Assembly (NCBI GenBank): GCA_045531685.1
Contig: JAZSEL010000164.1
Coordinates: 1 to 64,000, forward strand
DNA length: 64,000 nucleotides
DNA from: RGIG8767 sp045531685
GTDB taxonomy: Bacteria > Bacillota > Clostridia > Lachnospirales > Lachnospiraceae
Reading direction: 5' to 3'
Translations under genes and position numbers: made by a program
The notes under the pieces: generated by a model
The model's input: the letters and a program-made list of their open reading frames with translations, nothing else
The model's database searches: none
Told to the model about the DNA's origin: nothing
Part shown: piece after piece, positions 40,592 through 49,479 of the stretch
How positions within the stretch are numbered: position 1 is the stretch's first letter
Layout: each line of letters starts with the position of its first letter

Positions 40592-41920
40592 GTGAATTTA
40601 CCTGAAAATGTGAAGTATATTATTACAACTTTAGAGAATGCCGGATACGAAGGATACGCAGTGGGTGGCTGCGTCAGGGATACGGTTTTGGGAAGAAATC
40701 CGGATGATTGGGATATCACCACCAGTGCATCCCCGCAGCAGGCAAAGCAGCTGTTTGCAAAGACCATTGATACGGGTATCCAGCATGGAACCATAACCGT
40801 TCTTTTAGGAAAGGAAACCTATGAAGTAACTACTTATCGGATTGACGGAGAATATGAGGACAGCCGCCATCCGAAGGAAGTGATTTTTACATCCAATCTG
40901 TTAGAAGATTTAAAGCGCCGGGATTTTACCATTAATGCCATGGCTTACAATGACAGAAGCGGAATGGTGGATGCATTTGGAGGAATGGAAGACCTTAAGA
41001 ATGGGCTCATCCGTTGTGTGGGGAATCCAAGGGAGCGTTTTACGGAGGATGCCCTTAGAATGATGAGGGCAGTACGCTTTTCCGGTCAGTTGGGATATAC
41101 CATTGAAAAAGAAACGGCAGAAGCGGTAACGGAGCTGGCACCGACTTTGGAAAAAATCAGTGCAGAGAGAATCTGTACAGAGCTTACCAAGTTAATGGTT
41201 TCCGACAATCCGGATTATTTGAAAAAAGCCTATGAAATGGGTATGACGGATGTATTCCTGCCGGAATTCAATGAGACAATGGTTACCACTCAGAATCATC
41301 CACACCACTGCTATAGTGTGGGAGAGCATATTTTACATTCTCTTACAATGGTGCGTAAGGATAAGCTTCTGCGGTTTGCCATGCTGTTTCATGATATGGG
41401 AAAACCACTGACCAAAACTACGGACGAGAACGGAATTGACCATTTTTACGGACATGCGGCTCATTCTGCAGAAATAGCGGATAGAGTCATGAAGCGTCTC
41501 CGTTTTGACAATGATACCAGACGGAAGGTGGTTACCCTGGTAAAATATCACGATTTGAAAATCGGGCTGACACCAAAGCAGGTAAGAAAGGCAATTGTTA
41601 CTGTGGGAGAAGAACTGTTTCCGTTGCTGTTAGAGGTAAAGAGAGGGGACTTTCTTGCACAGAGCATGTATATGCGTGAGGAAAAGGAAGCGGAGCTGGC
41701 AGAGCTTTTCCGCATATATGCGCAGATATTGGAAGAGAAGAATTGTATTTCGCTAAAGGATTTGGCAATAACGGGAAGCGATTTGATTCAGGCAGGAATG
41801 AAGCCGGGAAAAGAAATCGGAGAAGTGCTGGAATATTTGTTTGAAACCGTCCTGGATAATCCGGAGGATAATACAAAGGAAATCCTGCTTGAGAAAGCGG
41901 CAGACAGAATAGAAAAATAA
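40592..41920 (+). CDS. cca: CCA tRNA nucleotidyltransferase with HD domain
   Basis: The 442-residue protein starts at GTG after AAGGGGTAGG. The polymerase beta head contains GYEGYAVGGCVRDTVLGRNPDDWDITTSA with the catalytic Asp pair, then RRDFTINAMAYN and a neck (GNPRERFTEDALRMMRAVRFS). An HD domain follows (HHCYSVGEHILHSL, MLFHDMGKP, HAAHSAEIADRVMKRL). It adds or repairs the CCA end of tRNA; the HD part suggests 2-prime,3-prime-phosphodiesterase activity as well. Confidence 0.93.
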   Translation: MNLPENVKYIITTLENAGYEGYAVGGCVRDTVLGRNPDDWDITTSASPQQAKQLFAKTIDTGIQHGTITVLLGKETYEVTTYRIDGEYEDSRHPKEVIFTSNLLEDLKRRDFTINAMAYNDRSGMVDAFGGMEDLKNGLIRCVGNPRERFTEDALRMMRAVRFSGQLGYTIEKETAEAVTELAPTLEKISAERICTELTKLMVSDNPDYLKKAYEMGMTDVFLPEFNETMVTTQNHPHHCYSVGEHILHSLTMVRKDKLLRFAMLFHDMGKPLTKTTDENGIDHFYGHAAHSAEIADRVMKRLRFDNDTRRKVVTLVKYHDLKIGLTPKQVRKAIVTVGEELFPLLLEVKRGDFLAQSMYMREEKEAELAELFRIYAQILEEKNCISLKDLAITGSDLIQAGMKPGKEIGEVLEYLFETVLDNPEDNTKEILLEKAADRIEK

Positions 41921-42021
41921 ATCCAATTCCCCAAGGAATAATTCATACTTTGGAGCTTTTTTTCATAAGATAGAACATCCGTAAATAACAATCGGATAAT
42001 TTCTTATAAGGAGCAGGAGAG

Positions 42022-43005
42022 ATGAATGACCGAGCGGTTGGAATTTTAGAACAGTATGATTTATCGGTGGAACGGACATGGAAAGGAAGAGGTGCCATTC
42101 TTTTTGAAGCAAAGGATGGCATCTATATTCTGAAGGAATATAAAGGTGCACTAAGCAGATTAGCATATATTGCAGACCGTTTGCAGAAGGTACGCGAAAA
42201 CGGATATGGGGATATAGAAGAAATCATTCCCAATAAAGAGGGCGAGTTTCACTGCGTAGATTTTTACAGAACAACCTATGTTGTAAAACGGTATTTTGAG
42301 GCGAAGGAGTGCAATATCAGAGAGAAGCAGGAGTGTCTTCAGGGAATCCGTGCATTAGGGAAATTGCATAATGCCATGGAGGGAATTACCGAAAAAGAGT
42401 CTGCATGCGTAGAAGAACTTCCTCTTTCATACGAATTCCAAAAACGAAATGCGGAATTAAAGCGGGTGCGCCGGTATTTGCATGGCAAAGGACAGAAATC
42501 GGAGTTTGAGCGCTTTTTACAGGACCATTACGATTATTTTTTTGAAAGGGCAGTGGAGACAGAAAAGCAGCTGCAAAGAGAAGATATCGCTGCCTGGTTG
42601 GAAAAAATACAGGAAAACCGGACCTATTGCCACGGAGACTATCAATATCATAATATCTTAGTGGACGGTAAGCATTCCTATATTATTAATTTTGATAAAA
42701 TGACATTGGATAATCCCACAAAGGACGTATATTTCTTTGCCAGAAAGCTTTTGGAAAAAAACAACTGGGATTTATCTCTTGGCAGGGAATTAATGACTGC
42801 CTATAATGAAGAAAGAAACCTGCAACAGGATGACTTATTGCAGTTAAAATATCGCTTTTTATATCCGGAAAAATTTTGGAAAATTGTAAATTATTATTAC
42901 AATAGTCCTAAGGCATGGATATCTTATAAAAACACAGAGAAATTAGAGAATGTTCTTTTACAGGAGGAACGCAAAGAAGCGTGGATACATACCATGTTTT
43001 CGTAA
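42022..43005 (+). CDS. CotS-family kinase-like spore coat protein
   Basis: A 327-residue protein of the aminoglycoside-phosphotransferase fold. NRTYCHGDYQYHNILVDG supplies the Brenner motif (H-G-D-x-x-x-x-N) and SYIINFDKMTLDNPTKDVYFF the metal-binding region. In this second block the expected Asp-Phe-Asp reads Asn-Phe-Asp, so activity is uncertain. Proteins of this type are annotated as CotS/YutH spore coat proteins in clostridia. AAGGAGCAGGAGAG is the ribosome site. Confidence 0.78.
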   Translation: MNDRAVGILEQYDLSVERTWKGRGAILFEAKDGIYILKEYKGALSRLAYIADRLQKVRENGYGDIEEIIPNKEGEFHCVDFYRTTYVVKRYFEAKECNIREKQECLQGIRALGKLHNAMEGITEKESACVEELPLSYEFQKRNAELKRVRRYLHGKGQKSEFERFLQDHYDYFFERAVETEKQLQREDIAAWLEKIQENRTYCHGDYQYHNILVDGKHSYIINFDKMTLDNPTKDVYFFARKLLEKNNWDLSLGRELMTAYNEERNLQQDDLLQLKYRFLYPEKFWKIVNYYYNSPKAWISYKNTEKLENVLLQEERKEAWIHTMFS

Positions 43006-43018
43006 TGTGGAGAGAAGA

Positions 43019-44614
43019 ATGAACAAAAGAAAGAGATGGCTATGTCTGTTATTCTTTTGTGTGATACTGGCAGGCTGCAGTACAACACAAAAAGAAGAAC
43101 AGGCAAAAAAAGAATTAGAAACAGGGTTTATACCGGCAAGAGCGGGAATGTATGATAGTGCAGATACGGCTGTGATTAAACAGATTAACCGGTCAAAGGA
43201 AACCATTGTTTTTTACAATCTGGTACGGGAGCGCAGTTATACCCTGAATTACGATGGCACCACCGGATTATATGATAAGTATGGCAGCTCTGTTTCCATG
43301 GAACAGCTAAAGGAAGGGGACATTGTAGATATTACTTTCCTGAAAAGCAAGAAGATGCTGGCATCCATACAGATGTCAGAGACTTCTTTCTGTCTGGATG
43401 ATGTGGAGCGTTTTACCATCAATGAGAAGAAGCAGGAAATCATAATTGGGGAGAATACCTACCGCTTTGAGGATGAGCTCTTGATTTTTTCCAAGGGCAA
43501 ACAGGCAGAGCTGATGGATATTAACCAAGTAGATACTCTGGTAGTTCAAGGAATTGACCGTACCGTGTACAGCATAGCCATAGATAAGGGACATGGTTAT
43601 CTGCGGTTAAAAAACGATGAGTATTTCTGGGGAGGATGGATAGAGGTAGGACAGGAAATTATCCGTCCGATTGAAGAAGATATGCTTTTGGTGGTTCCGG
43701 AGGGAAAATACGAAGTTGTGGTATCTACCAAGGGAATCACAGAGACAAAGACGGTGAATATAAAGAGGGACAAAGAGACCGAATTGGACCTGGGAGATTT
43801 AAAACGGGAAGACAAAAAGAAATTCGGAACTCTGTTAATTGCGGTCCGTCCAGATTCCGCAGAGGTCTATATTGATGGTGAAAGAGCAGATATCAGTGAA
43901 CCTTGTAAAGTAGAATACGGGATTCATCAGTTGATGGCAAAAGCCGAAGGCTATCAGACCGTAACCCAGTATATAAAAGTAGGACAGGAAAGCGCCGGAA
44001 TCGAGATTGTAATGGAAAAAGAAACGGCGGGAAGTGTATCTTCCAATTCCACGGGTAATACGGTGTCCGGAAATGATACCGTAACGGCTTCGGGTGGTAA
44101 ACTTACCATTGACGCACCGGATAAAGTAGAAGTATATTTGGATGGCTCCTATGTGGGAATTACACCGGTAAGCTTTACCAAGACGGTGGGTATCCATGTT
44201 ATTACACTGCGTGCTAAGGGATATGAGACAAAGAGTTATACCATTAATATTGAGAATACGACTACCAATGAGAGTATGTCCTTTTCGGAATTAGTGAAGG
44301 TTGTTGAAGAAGAGGAAGACGAGGAAGAAGACAAAGATAACGAAGACGATGACGACAAAAAGGACGATGATGATAAAGATAAGGAAGAGAAAGAGACTAG
44401 TACCCAGAAGACCCAAGAGGATGATAAGGTAGCGGAGAGCAAAACAGAGAATCAGGAAGAAAAAGGCAGCACGGCAGAAACCGAGAACAAGGAACCCGCT
44501 TCCAATGACAAGACAGAAGAAGGGGCTTCTAAGGAGGAAGACAAGCCAAATACGGCAAGTGAAGAGGACTCGGTAACAGATTCATCTGATAGTGAGGACA
44601 ATCCCACCGGATAA
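43019..44614 (+). CDS. Lipoprotein with two PEGA domains and acidic tail
   Basis: I start at ATG 43019, where GGAGAGAAG is the ribosome site; 531 residues. A signal peptide ends in the lipobox LAGC (Cys21). An N-terminal beta-rich region is followed by PEGA domains at about 275-335 (VYIDGERADISEPCKVEYG) and 362-420 (VEVYLDGSYVGITPVSFTK). The last 100 residues are almost only Glu, Asp, Lys, Ser and Thr. PEGA domains are thought to bind glycans or be structural repeats of surface proteins. It lies 13 bases after the cotS-like gene. Confidence 0.78.
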   Translation: MNKRKRWLCLLFFCVILAGCSTTQKEEQAKKELETGFIPARAGMYDSADTAVIKQINRSKETIVFYNLVRERSYTLNYDGTTGLYDKYGSSVSMEQLKEGDIVDITFLKSKKMLASIQMSETSFCLDDVERFTINEKKQEIIIGENTYRFEDELLIFSKGKQAELMDINQVDTLVVQGIDRTVYSIAIDKGHGYLRLKNDEYFWGGWIEVGQEIIRPIEEDMLLVVPEGKYEVVVSTKGITETKTVNIKRDKETELDLGDLKREDKKKFGTLLIAVRPDSAEVYIDGERADISEPCKVEYGIHQLMAKAEGYQTVTQYIKVGQESAGIEIVMEKETAGSVSSNSTGNTVSGNDTVTASGGKLTIDAPDKVEVYLDGSYVGITPVSFTKTVGIHVITLRAKGYETKSYTINIENTTTNESMSFSELVKVVEEEEDEEEDKDNEDDDDKKDDDDKDKEEKETSTQKTQEDDKVAESKTENQEEKGSTAETENKEPASNDKTEEGASKEEDKPNTASEEDSVTDSSDSEDNPTG

Positions 44615-44670
44615 GCAGAAAAAGGAAGAGAAAAATATCCTTTAAAATCTGGACAAAACCCAGAAAAACC

Positions 44671-44699
44671 TTGACAAAACAAGGCAAAACGGCTATATG
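44671..44699 (+). promoter_or_regulatory. Promoter of the HU gene
   Basis: TTGACA (44671-44676), 17 bases, TATATG (44694-44699). Three near copies of GACAAAAC lie across 44651-44690. Confidence 0.7.
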
Positions 44700-44759
44700 T
44701 ATATATAGACGTTTGAAACGTACTAACTAGATTAACTCGTTTAAGAGGAGGAGTTCATA

Positions 44760-45032
44760 ATGAACAAGACAGAATTAGTAGCAGCTATGGCAGAAAAAGC
44801 TGGCTTATCTAAAAAAGATGCAGAAGCAGCATTAAAGGCTTTCACAGAAACAGTAGCAGAAGAATTAAAGAAAGGTGAAAAAATCGCTTTAGTTGGTTTT
44901 GGTACATTCGAAGTTTCTGAAAGAGCAGCAAGAGAAGGAAGAAATCCTCAGACAGGTGCAACAATGACAATTGCAGCATCTAAGGCTCCTAAGTTCAAAG
45001 CTGGTAAGGCTTTAAAGGATGCTATCAACTAA
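44760..45032 (+). CDS. hup: HU-family DNA-binding protein
   Basis: The 90-residue protein matches HU throughout: NKTELVAAMAEKAGLSKKDA, KGEKIALVGFGTFEVSERAAREGRNPQTG (with the DNA-arm) and APKFKAGKALKDAIN. It bends and compacts DNA as a dimer. Codon choice is strongly biased as expected for an abundant protein. AGAGGAGGAG precedes the start, and a strong promoter and terminator make it a single-gene unit. Confidence 0.97.
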   Translation: MNKTELVAAMAEKAGLSKKDAEAALKAFTETVAEELKKGEKIALVGFGTFEVSERAAREGRNPQTGATMTIAASKAPKFKAGKALKDAIN

Positions 45033-45058
45033 TATAGGTTGTATATGTGTGAATTATG

Positions 45059-45089
45059 AGGTAAGTACAGTATGTACTTACCTTTTTTC
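45059..45089 (+). terminator. Terminator after hup
   Basis: AGGTAAGTAC (45059-45068), loop AGTAT, GTACTTACCT (45074-45083), then a T-run. Confidence 0.88.
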
Positions 45090-45102
45090 ACATCTATGAT
45101 GT

Positions 45103-45135
45103 AAAACGCTCCGCGACGAGTTCGCTTGCGAACTC
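45103..45135 (+). repeat. Second AAAACGCTCCGC motif with hairpin
   Basis: AAAACGCTCCGC (45103-45114) repeats the motif at 11223. It is followed by GAGTTCGC-TT-GCGAACTC (45118-45135), in the short leader of the S4-domain gene. Confidence 0.5.
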
Positions 45136-45154
45136 TTATTAGAAGGGAATTATT

Positions 45155-45394
45155 ATGAGACTAGATAAATATTTAAAGGTGTCACGCTTAATCAAACGCC
45201 GTACCGTGGCAAATGAGGCGTGTGATGCAGGCAGAGTATTGGTAAACGGAAAAGTGGCAAAGGCTTCCGTAAATGTATCTGTAGGAGATCAGATTACCAT
45301 TCAGTTTGGAAATAAAGATGTTTCGGTAGAAGTTTTGGCAGTAGAAGAAACTGTCAGAAAAGAAGAAGCAAAAGAATTATTTAAGTATATATAG
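45155..45394 (+). CDS. rqcP: S4-domain RNA-binding protein RqcP
   Basis: A 79-residue protein that is essentially one S4 domain (MRLDKYLKVSRLIKRRTVAN, AGRVLVNGKVAKASVNVSVGD). In Bacillus the homologue (YabO/RqcP) works with RqcH in adding Ala tails to stalled nascent chains. The position just before yabP and yabQ matches the Bacillus gene order, which supports this over other S4 proteins. Confidence 0.9.
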   Translation: MRLDKYLKVSRLIKRRTVANEACDAGRVLVNGKVAKASVNVSVGDQITIQFGNKDVSVEVLAVEETVRKEEAKELFKYI

Positions 45395-45456
45395 GCATAT
45401 TTTAAATGGGTGTCCAATATAATCTAAGGTAAACCGAAGATTGGAGGCCCTTTTTT

Positions 45457-45744
45457 ATGGAAGATTTAAGCAGTGTTAAGCATCAGCATAAATTATCATT
45501 ACATAACCGGAAAGACTGTACGATAAGCGGAGTAGTAGATGTTCTTTCCTTTGACGTCAGTGAAATTCTCCTTGAGACAGAGCAGGGAATGCTAATGATC
45601 CGGGGAAGCGCATTGCATGTAACCCGCCTCACATTGGAAAAAGGAGAGATAGAAATCGACGGAAAGATAGATTCCCTTACCTATTCCGAGCATGGACCTC
45701 ACGGGGGAAGTGAAACTTCATTTTTGGCAAAACTGTTCAAATAG
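45457..45744 (+). CDS. yabP: Sporulation protein YabP
   Basis: The 95-residue protein contains HKLSLHNRKDCTISGVVDVLSF and LETEQGMLMIRGSALHVTRL, matching the YabP/YqfC family. It is a sigma-E-dependent spore-coat-associated protein in Bacillus. It lies directly before yabQ with nine bases between them. Confidence 0.9.
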   Translation: MEDLSSVKHQHKLSLHNRKDCTISGVVDVLSFDVSEILLETEQGMLMIRGSALHVTRLTLEKGEIEIDGKIDSLTYSEHGPHGGSETSFLAKLFK

Positions 45745-45753
45745 GGGGATGAT

Positions 45754-46302
45754 GTGCTGAGTCAGAGTATCAATCATGAAATTCAGTTTCTGCTCCATTC
45801 CTTTTTGCTGGGAATAGTCATCACCTTTGTTTACGATAATATCCGTGTTCTTCGCCGCGTACTGCGTCACAATGCGTTTTGGATATCTCTGGAGGATTTG
45901 GTGTTCTGGATTGCGGTTGCCATTTCTATTTTTTTACTTCATCACAGAGAAAACAACGGAGTATTCCGGTGGTTTTCTATTTTAGGGGCATTGGTGGGAA
46001 TGGTAATATACCGGAAAATATGCAGTAATTTTTATATAAAGAATATGACCATTGCCTTAAGAAAGATACTGCATATATTGTACCTTTTCTTTGCAACCGT
46101 ATTTTCCCCGTTTTATTTTGTGGAAAAAAAGATTGCGGAGTTTGGTAAAAAGATGGGGCGGAAAACCAGGCATGCCGTTTCCCTGAAAAAAATACGGTTG
46201 ACGTTCTATGGGAAAATGATTAAAATGACATTATGTAAACGAAAGAAGAAATCAGGAAAGAAGAGAAGGAGAAAGCATGAACAGAAGGATAGTCGTCCGT
46301 AA
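45754..46302 (+). CDS. yabQ: Spore cortex biosynthesis protein YabQ
   Basis: GTG start after AGGGGGATG; 182 residues. Four membrane segments in the first 115 residues (FLLHSFLLGIVITFVYDNIRVLRRV, FWISLEDLVFWIAVAISIFLL) are the YabQ pattern. A very basic C-terminal tail (KRKKKSGKKRRRKHEQK) follows. YabQ is needed for cortex formation in Bacillus. The 3-prime end overlaps divIC by 26 bases. Confidence 0.85.
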   Translation: MLSQSINHEIQFLLHSFLLGIVITFVYDNIRVLRRVLRHNAFWISLEDLVFWIAVAISIFLLHHRENNGVFRWFSILGALVGMVIYRKICSNFYIKNMTIALRKILHILYLFFATVFSPFYFVEKKIAEFGKKMGRKTRHAVSLKKIRLTFYGKMIKMTLCKRKKKSGKKRRRKHEQKDSRP

Positions 46303-46579
46303 AAAGCGTCAGAATGGATTTAGTGTTGCGCTTGTTATCATGGTTATACTGATGTTGATGGTAGTAGTGGGCTTCAAGCAATACGAACTGAAGCAAAAGC
46401 AGGAGGAATATGCGGCGAAAGAGCAGCAGCTTCTGGACGAGATTGCGGAAGAAGAGAAGCGGGTGGAAGAAATCGAAGAATACCGCAAATACACACAGAC
46501 CCAGAAATATGTGGAAGAAGTAGCAAAAGAAAAACTGGGACTGGTAAATGAAAACGAAATTATTTTTAAATCGGAATGA
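46277..46579 (+). CDS. divIC: Septum formation initiator DivIC
   Basis: A 100-residue bitopic protein: basic N-terminus, one membrane helix (FSVALVIMVILMLMVVVGF), then a coiled coil (LKQKQEEYAAKEQQLLDEIA) and the motif YVEEVAKEKLGLVNENEIIF, all typical of FtsB/DivIC. It is part of the division complex with FtsL and DivIB. The order yabP-yabQ-divIC-spoIIE is as in Bacillus. Confidence 0.92.
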   Translation: MNRRIVVRKKRQNGFSVALVIMVILMLMVVVGFKQYELKQKQEEYAAKEQQLLDEIAEEEKRVEEIEEYRKYTQTQKYVEEVAKEKLGLVNENEIIFKSE

Positions 46580-46590
46580 AACGACCTTTC

Positions 46591-46633
46591 ATCTTTACCT
46601 TAGGGCATCTTACCTTAAGGTAAAGATTTTTTT
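46591..46633 (+). terminator. Terminator after divIC
   Basis: ATCTTTACCTTA (46591-46602) and TAAGGTAAAGAT (46616-46627) are perfect 12-base arms, followed by seven T residues. Confidence 0.88.
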
Positions 46634-46650
46634 ATTGTAAGGACTACGTA

Positions 46651-46685
46651 TTTTGACAAATATTGCAGGAACCATCTAGTATAAT
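46651..46685 (+). promoter_or_regulatory. Candidate Spo0A-activated promoter of spoIIE
   Basis: TTGACA (46653-46658) and TATAAT (46680-46685) are both perfect but 21 bases apart. On the minus strand 46651-46660 reads TTTGTCAAAA, one base from a Spo0A box. A 21-22-base spacer with an overlapping box is the known layout of the Bacillus spoIIE and spoIIG promoters. Confidence 0.65.
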
Positions 46686-46743
46686 CAGTCTTTGCTACAA
46701 AGGGAAAAGAAATTAAGAATTAGAAAATGGAAGGGCTGAAAAT

Positions 46744-47961
46744 ATGAAACACACATATGTAAAGGGAACAGCAGAAGAATCGGCATACTTGTTGGAATAT
46801 GAAAAGCAGAGAATAGAGACCTGTGCAAGGTCGTTTGAGGAATTGGCAAAAATATTTATTTATCTTCCTGAAAAAGAGGAAAAGACAGAAGCTTTGGAAG
46901 GAGCTGACCGGGCGGATAGAAAAACCATATTATGGAAGAAACGCCTTATGGAAAACCGGGAGCTTTTTGCGGATAATTTAAGAGAAATGGCAACGATTAT
47001 GGGACAGGTTGCCAAAAAGAATGTGCGGGCAGTCTGGTTTCCGGAAAAGAAGAAACGGCAAATGATACATATTTTGGAAGAGGAAGGGCTATTGGTGCAG
47101 GATATGTATCAGTTGGAAAAAGAAGACGGGAAATCCCTTCTGGCTGTGCGCGTTAAAGGAAAGAAAAACGTACAGGGGACAAGCGAAGAGCTGGCAGGAT
47201 ATTTATCCGTTCTCTTGAATATGCATTTACAGCCCATGGTGGGCATGCCGTTTTTTATACCAAGGGACTATGAGACCCTGTATTTTGAGGAAGAAGCCAA
47301 GCTGGCGGTGTTGAGCGGATATGCTAAGGCGGTAAAAGAAACGGAAAAGGTATCCGGAGACAATTATTCCTTTTTTGAAACCGGAAGCGGATATTATATG
47401 GCTATTTTATCCGATGGGATGGGCTCCGGGGAGAAGGCATGTGCAGATAGCGAGATGGTGGTGGATATGGCGGAGAAATTAATGGATGCCGGATTTTCAC
47501 TGGAAACCACCGTGCAAATGATTAACGATGCATTGCTTGCGGGAAGTGAAAACACCAATATGTCCACATTGGACCTATGCGGGGTCGATTTGTATGAGGG
47601 CATGGCTTCTTTTGTAAAAATCGGAAGTGCGTGTACCTATATTAAGAACGGCGACCGGGTGGAAAAGCTGGTGTCCACAGCCCTCCCCTTAGGCGTTTTT
47701 CATAAACAGGACATTACGGTAATCCAACGGGAAATTAAGGATGGCGATTATATTGTTATGCTTTCGGATGGAGTTATGGACTGCCTTACAAAAGAAAAAG
47801 GGGATGAATTTATGAAGGAACTGATTTCTGAATTGACGTATGAAAGGCCGACGGAGATTGCCAATTATATTATGAAGTATGTGCTGAATATCAGTAAGGG
47901 AAGAATACAGGATGATATGACGGTATTGGTTATGGGATTTTGGGAAAACAAATACGAATAG
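46744..47961 (+). CDS. spoIIE: Short SpoIIE-like PP2C phosphatase
   Basis: A 405-residue protein without any membrane segment. The N-terminal half has helical segments like the cytosolic linker of SpoIIE. The C-terminal half is a PP2C-type phosphatase with YYMAILSDGMGSGEKA (metal Asp and Gly), TLDLCGVDLYEG, GDYIVMLSDGVMDCL and IQDDMTVLVMGF. SpoIIE normally has about ten membrane helices and 800 residues; that part is missing. It should dephosphorylate SpoIIAA to free sigma-F. tilS, hpt and ftsH follow as in Bacillus. Confidence 0.82.
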   Translation: MKHTYVKGTAEESAYLLEYEKQRIETCARSFEELAKIFIYLPEKEEKTEALEGADRADRKTILWKKRLMENRELFADNLREMATIMGQVAKKNVRAVWFPEKKKRQMIHILEEEGLLVQDMYQLEKEDGKSLLAVRVKGKKNVQGTSEELAGYLSVLLNMHLQPMVGMPFFIPRDYETLYFEEEAKLAVLSGYAKAVKETEKVSGDNYSFFETGSGYYMAILSDGMGSGEKACADSEMVVDMAEKLMDAGFSLETTVQMINDALLAGSENTNMSTLDLCGVDLYEGMASFVKIGSACTYIKNGDRVEKLVSTALPLGVFHKQDITVIQREIKDGDYIVMLSDGVMDCLTKEKGDEFMKELISELTYERPTEIANYIMKYVLNISKGRIQDDMTVLVMGFWENKYE

Positions 47962-48071
47962 AAAAAGAGCGGGATTGATTTTTCAAAATGCCTTGGGTAT
48001 AGTGTATGTAGTACTTTATGGCTGTCAGAGCCATGGGCTGGGTTTTATCAAATACGAATAAGAGGTTTTTT

Positions 48072-49454
48072 GTGTTTAGTAAGATTGAAGCATACATGCA
48101 ACGGTATCAAATGGTAGAAGAAAAGGATGTTATCGTCGCCGGAGTATCCGGGGGTGCTGATTCGGTATGCCTTTTTTTCCTGTTGGAGGAGTATTGCCGA
48201 AAGAAAAATGCCCAATTGATTGTTGTGCATGTGAACCATGGTCTACGGGAGGATGCAAAAGAAGATGCTTCTTATGTGGAAGCGCTCTGTGCAGAATTCG
48301 GGGTGCCGTTTCATCTGTACGAAAAGGATATTGCCGCCATGGCAAAAGAACGGGGAATGGGAACGGAAGAAGCCGGCAGAATCGCAAGGTATGAAGCCTT
48401 TTCTGAGACATTGGCCCAATATGGAGGAAAGGGAAAAATTGCGGTTGCCCATCATAAAAACGATAGGGCAGAAACGGTTCTGTTTCATATGTGCCGCGGC
48501 TCCAATCTGGCAGGATTAACCGGAATTGTCCCGGTAAGGGATAATATAATACGTCCCCTGTTATGTGTCGGGCGCGATGAAATCGAGGATTATTTAAAGG
48601 GAAAAGGGCGCAGGTTCTGTATAGATTCTACAAATGAAGAAAATACTTATACAAGGAATAAAATCCGCAATGTAGTGCTTCCGTATCTGGAAAAGGAAAT
48701 CTGTGAAAATGCGTCTGCCCATATGGCAGAGGCTGCAGAGGAATTGGGTAAAATCCGGAATTATATTGAAGAACAGACCGAGTCGGTACAGGAAAAGATA
48801 CTGGTAAAAAAAGAGGACCGGATTTGTATAAGGAAAGAAGAGTTTGGAAAATGTCATGAAGTCATCCGTAAGCAATTGATTTTACGGGCATTGGAATATA
48901 TGGTTCCGGGCAGGAAGGATATAGGGGCCGTTCATGTGAACGATACCTTGGCTCTTTTTACCAGACAAAGCGGAAAGCAGATACATCTGCCGTATGAATT
49001 GGTGGCGGAGAATCAATATGAGGAAGTGGTTATCCGAAAAAAGGAGATAGCAGATACCGGGGATAAGACATGTATTCCGCTTACGATTCCGGGCAGAATA
49101 AGGATTAGTCCGGAGCAGGTGGCAGAAATACAGGTGTTTTCCGTAGATAAAGGAACCAAGATTCCGCGAAAAACATATACGAAGTGGTTTGATTATGATA
49201 AAATAAAGTGTTGTCCGACCATTCGGCACCGTAGAACCGGCGACTACCTGATTATCTCAGAAAGTGGTAACCATAAGAGTATGAAGGAATACTTTATAGA
49301 AGAGAAGGTGCCACGGGAAGAAAGGGATAAATTGTTCCTGTTAACGGAAAACAATCATGTTTTGTGGGTAATCGGGATGCGTATTAGTGAGTATTATAAG
49401 ATTACCGAGCAGACAAAAACAGTTTTGCAGGTAACCGTATTAAATGAAAAATAA
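48072..49454 (+). CDS. tilS: tRNA(Ile)-lysidine synthetase
   Basis: I start at GTG 48072 (AGAGG six bases upstream), giving 460 residues; the open frame extends to 48018 but without a ribosome site. The PP-loop is VIVAGVSGGADSVCLFFLLE. It is followed by QLIVVHVNHGLREDA, GKIAVAHHKNDRAETVLFH and RPLLCVGRDEIEDYL. The C-terminal TilS domains end with WVIGMRISEYYKIT. It changes C34 of the CAU-anticodon tRNA-Ile to lysidine so that it reads AUA codons. Confidence 0.93.
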   Translation: MFSKIEAYMQRYQMVEEKDVIVAGVSGGADSVCLFFLLEEYCRKKNAQLIVVHVNHGLREDAKEDASYVEALCAEFGVPFHLYEKDIAAMAKERGMGTEEAGRIARYEAFSETLAQYGGKGKIAVAHHKNDRAETVLFHMCRGSNLAGLTGIVPVRDNIIRPLLCVGRDEIEDYLKGKGRRFCIDSTNEENTYTRNKIRNVVLPYLEKEICENASAHMAEAAEELGKIRNYIEEQTESVQEKILVKKEDRICIRKEEFGKCHEVIRKQLILRALEYMVPGRKDIGAVHVNDTLALFTRQSGKQIHLPYELVAENQYEEVVIRKKEIADTGDKTCIPLTIPGRIRISPEQVAEIQVFSVDKGTKIPRKTYTKWFDYDKIKCCPTIRHRRTGDYLIISESGNHKSMKEYFIEEKVPREERDKLFLLTENNHVLWVIGMRISEYYKITEQTKTVLQVTVLNEK

Positions 49455-49479
49455 AAAGGAATGCGAAAGAGGAGAAAAC

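Noticed and set aside
44236..44682. Ser/Leu-rich minus-strand frames opposite the PEGA lipoprotein tail
   Set aside because: Same effect of a low-complexity acidic tail on the plus strand; no independent signal.
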